Assembly: GCF_002161555.1 (NCBI RefSeq) | Contig: NZ_NFHZ01000002.1 | Span: 62,001-126,000, forward strand | Length of the DNA: 64,000 nt | DNA from: Barnesiella sp. An55 | Lineage (GTDB): Bacteria > Bacteroidota > Bacteroidia > Bacteroidales > Barnesiellaceae | Reading direction: 5' to 3' | The notes under the pieces: model-generated | Databases searched by the model: none | What the model was told of the DNA's origin: nothing | Seen by the model: only the letters and a program-made list of their open reading frames with translations | Program-made: the position numbers and the translations under genes | Shown: positions 62,420 through 64,000 of the stretch, in pieces | How the letters are laid out: every line of letters starts with the position of its first letter | How positions within the stretch are numbered: position 1 is the first letter of the stretch

Positions 62420-62497
62420 GGGCGTTTAGCTCAGCTGGTTTAGAGCATCTGCCTTACAAGCAGAGGGTCGGCGGTTCGAATCCGTCAACGCCCACCA
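62420..62497 (+). tRNA. tRNA-Val (anticodon TAC), copy 1
   Basis: 75 bases plus encoded CCA (62495-62497). Acceptor stem GGGCGTT/AACGCCC, anticodon loop CTTACAA with TAC, which reads GTA and related valine codons, and T arm GGCGG-TTCGAAT-CCGTC. The three copies are identical in sequence. Confidence 0.97.
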
Positions 62498-62578
62498 CCA
62501 AGGCCGGTATAACCGGTGCACATGGAGAGGGAGAAGAGAAAACCCTGGAGTGGTGGCAAAGCCGCTACAAAAAAACAG

Positions 62579-62656
62579 GGGCGTTTAGCTCAGCTGGTTT
62601 AGAGCATCTGCCTTACAAGCAGAGGGTCGGCGGTTCGAATCCGTCAACGCCCACCA
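62579..62656 (+). tRNA. tRNA-Val (anticodon TAC), copy 2
   Basis: Identical to copy 1, with CCA at 62654-62656. Confidence 0.97.
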
Positions 62657-62736
62657 AGACCGAAGGAAAGGCAATCAAACACCGATTGACGGTCGAATAA
62701 AACCCTGGAGCGGCGACAAAGCTGCCACAAAAACAG

Positions 62737-62814
62737 GGGCGTTTAGCTCAGCTGGTTTAGAGCATCTGCCTTACAAGCAGAGGGTCGGCGGTTCGAATCC
62801 GTCAACGCCCACCA
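62737..62814 (+). tRNA. tRNA-Val (anticodon TAC), copy 3
   Basis: Identical to copies 1 and 2, with CCA at 62812-62814. Confidence 0.97.
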
Positions 62815-62881
62815 CTCACCAAAAACAACATATATGTCCGCACTTGTAAGCAATCGCTTGCAGGTGTTTTTTATTTTCACC

Positions 62882-64000
62882 CTATTTATCCCGATACTCC
62901 ACACTCGACCCGATGCGCCGCCGACCCTTGTGACGTATCGCACTGCCACAGCAGGTGCAACGATAGTAGAGATAGAAGTGCTCGGTAGCGGTCGTCTCCC
63001 GCTCGACATACTCGTCCACCGTATCGGTTACCACCAGGGTGTTGCTTTGCCGCTCGACCTTGCGCGAGAGCAACCGGTTCGCGTCGTGCTCATCGACCGT
63101 GACTACCACGTGCGAATCGCCCCGCCCCAGAAACTCGAGCGAGTTGACCCGGTGACAATGCGGACAGCGCAAATCGACATTCACCCCCACCAGCATCCAC
63201 GCAATGGCAATGCCTACATAGACAAAGAATATATTGACCGAGGGGGTCGATAGATAGAACAGATACAGATGGAAGACGATGAGCACAAACAGCACCGACA
63301 GAAACTTGACCATCCCGTTGGAGAGTGGCCGTATATAGAACAACGTGCGACGCAACAGCCACGGCAACAGGAAGGCCAGGAAGAGCAACAGCAGCGTATC
63401 GACTACCCCGGCCACTCCACGGGCCATCCAGCGGGGCATAGTGCGGCTACCCAAATTTCCGTAGGGATAGGCCTCGTAATAACCGGCCTGTACATAGTTG
63501 GGGTTGACACGAATAATCGAGTTAACAAGATGCGAGAAGAACGGCAGCGAACGGGTAGGCTCTCCCGACAGGCTATAGCCGGCCAGGGTATCGTTTTCGA
63601 ACGTCAGCATCACGGTCTTGTACAACGCCGAGTCGTTTTGCAGCACATCGATACTGGGGAGATAGGCATACTTGCGCTTCCCCTCGACCACCACGCTCTG
63701 CGCCGGTTCATACCGGGCCTCGACAGCAGCCAGGCTGTCGCCCTTGAACTGTTCCAGCTCCCGATCAAAGGCTACCAACCGATCGGTAATGAGCTGTTTC
63801 TCATCGGCACTGCGGCGGGTATAAACAAACTCCTGCCCGCGAATAGGCCAATAAATGGGCTCGAAAGCCAGCTCCTCGCCATTGTCGAGTATGTAGAGAT
63901 AGGGATAGGCGCTCTGTTTCGTCTCAGACTTCATGGGATTCTCGGCCAGCCGCTCCACCCGCTCGACCTTGAAAGGTTTCAACTCGCCATCGACCTTGAG
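62882..64000 (-). CDS. Membrane protein with C-terminal Cys-rich (zinc-ribbon-like) domain, cut by right edge
   Basis: The frame is open to the right edge, so the N terminus is missing; a TTG at 63982 is not a likely start. About 370 residues are visible. A soluble N-terminal part has Tyr- and Glu-rich strands and three predicted helices follow (GVVDTLLLLFLAFLLPWLL, MVKFLSVLFVLIVFHLYLFY, IFFVYVGIAIAWMLVGVNV). The C-terminal 110 residues carry two Cys pairs, CPHC and CTCC, separated by about 65 residues, consistent with one bipartite zinc ribbon. I do not recognise the family. Confidence 0.6.
   Translation of the reverse strand, partial: LKVDGELKPFKVERVERLAENPMKSETKQSAYPYLYILDNGEELAFEPIYWPIRGQEFVYTRRSADEKQLITDRLVAFDRELEQFKGDSLAAVEARYEPAQSVVVEGKRKYAYLPSIDVLQNDSALYKTVMLTFENDTLAGYSLSGEPTRSLPFFSHLVNSIIRVNPNYVQAGYYEAYPYGNLGSRTMPRWMARGVAGVVDTLLLLFLAFLLPWLLRRTLFYIRPLSNGMVKFLSVLFVLIVFHLYLFYLSTPSVNIFFVYVGIAIAWMLVGVNVDLRCPHCHRVNSLEFLGRGDSHVVVTVDEHDANRLLSRKVERQSNTLVVTDTVDEYVERETTATEHFYLYYRCTCCGSAIRHKGRRRIGSSVEYRDK

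Larger units (their letters stand above)
62420..62814 (+). repeat. Tandem repeat of tRNA-Val units (159 and 158 base period)
   Basis: The tRNA copies start at 62420, 62579 and 62737. The two spacers also resemble each other (ACCCTGGAG, then a GGCxACAAAGC-like segment, and AAAACAGG before the tRNA), so whole units were duplicated. Confidence 0.85.

Noticed and set aside
1-64000. CRISPR array, prophage or insertion sequence
   Set aside because: I saw no regularly spaced repeats, transposase, integrase or phage structural gene. The only tandem repeats are the tRNA units and the 648-base duplication.

Overview
The window looks like a chromosome segment of a gut Bacteroidales bacterium, most plausibly near Barnesiella (genus is an inference; order is better supported). 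Many gene starts are preceded by the Bacteroidetes -7 box TAnnTTTG, often with a TTG box 18-22 bases upstream, and lack strong Shine-Dalgarno sites. Gene content also fits: SufBCDS, a BACON lipoprotein, a DUF3256 protein, a PCMD-like protein, class II fructose-bisphosphate aldolase, SpeA, and an Asn/Arg/Gly-rich RluB-type enzyme. Base composition is moderately GC-rich and even; I see no prophage, insertion sequence, integrase or CRISPR array.

Layout. 0-9 kb: end of a phosphopantetheinyl transferase, a small metal chaperone and CopA-type ATPase, a bactofilin, a MATE exporter, folB, rpiB, an outer-membrane barrel and a lipid-A-type phosphoethanolamine transferase. 9-18 kb: dolichol-phosphate-mannose-synthase-like enzyme, dihydroorotase, glycerate kinase, a small lipoprotein, acyl-CoA ligase, MtaB, a lipid A acyltransferase and a glycosyltransferase. 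18-29 kb (minus strand): cvpA-sufB-sufC-sufD-sufS and rimP-nusA-infB. 29-36 kb: YgjP-like metallopeptidase, PadR/PspC pair, CBS protein with NAD kinase, then pdxJ with an ExbB-ExbD-TonB energy module, and a secreted PCMD-like protein.

37-41 kb holds the most interesting genes: a tightly packed operon with a clear homologue of vertebrate steroid 5-alpha-reductase, an Old-Yellow-Enzyme-type flavin reductase and two overlapping short-chain dehydrogenases. Together these could reduce the C4-C5 double bond and the keto groups of 3-oxo-delta4 steroids or bile acids in either stereochemical sense. A structured intergenic transcript and an AraC regulator follow.

42-50 kb is mostly housekeeping (CDF metal exporter, fba, speA, truA, lgt, EamA transporter). 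49.7-57.8 kb is an accessory envelope region: a rod-like candidate ncRNA with its own promoter, an exact 648-base-period tandem duplication of an HTH gene plus lipoprotein start, a beta-propeller lipoprotein, three barrel-like proteins and two large lipoproteins. 57.8-64 kb: asnS, an RluB-type pseudouridine synthase, purB, three identical tRNA-Val(TAC) genes in tandem, and a membrane protein cut by the right edge.
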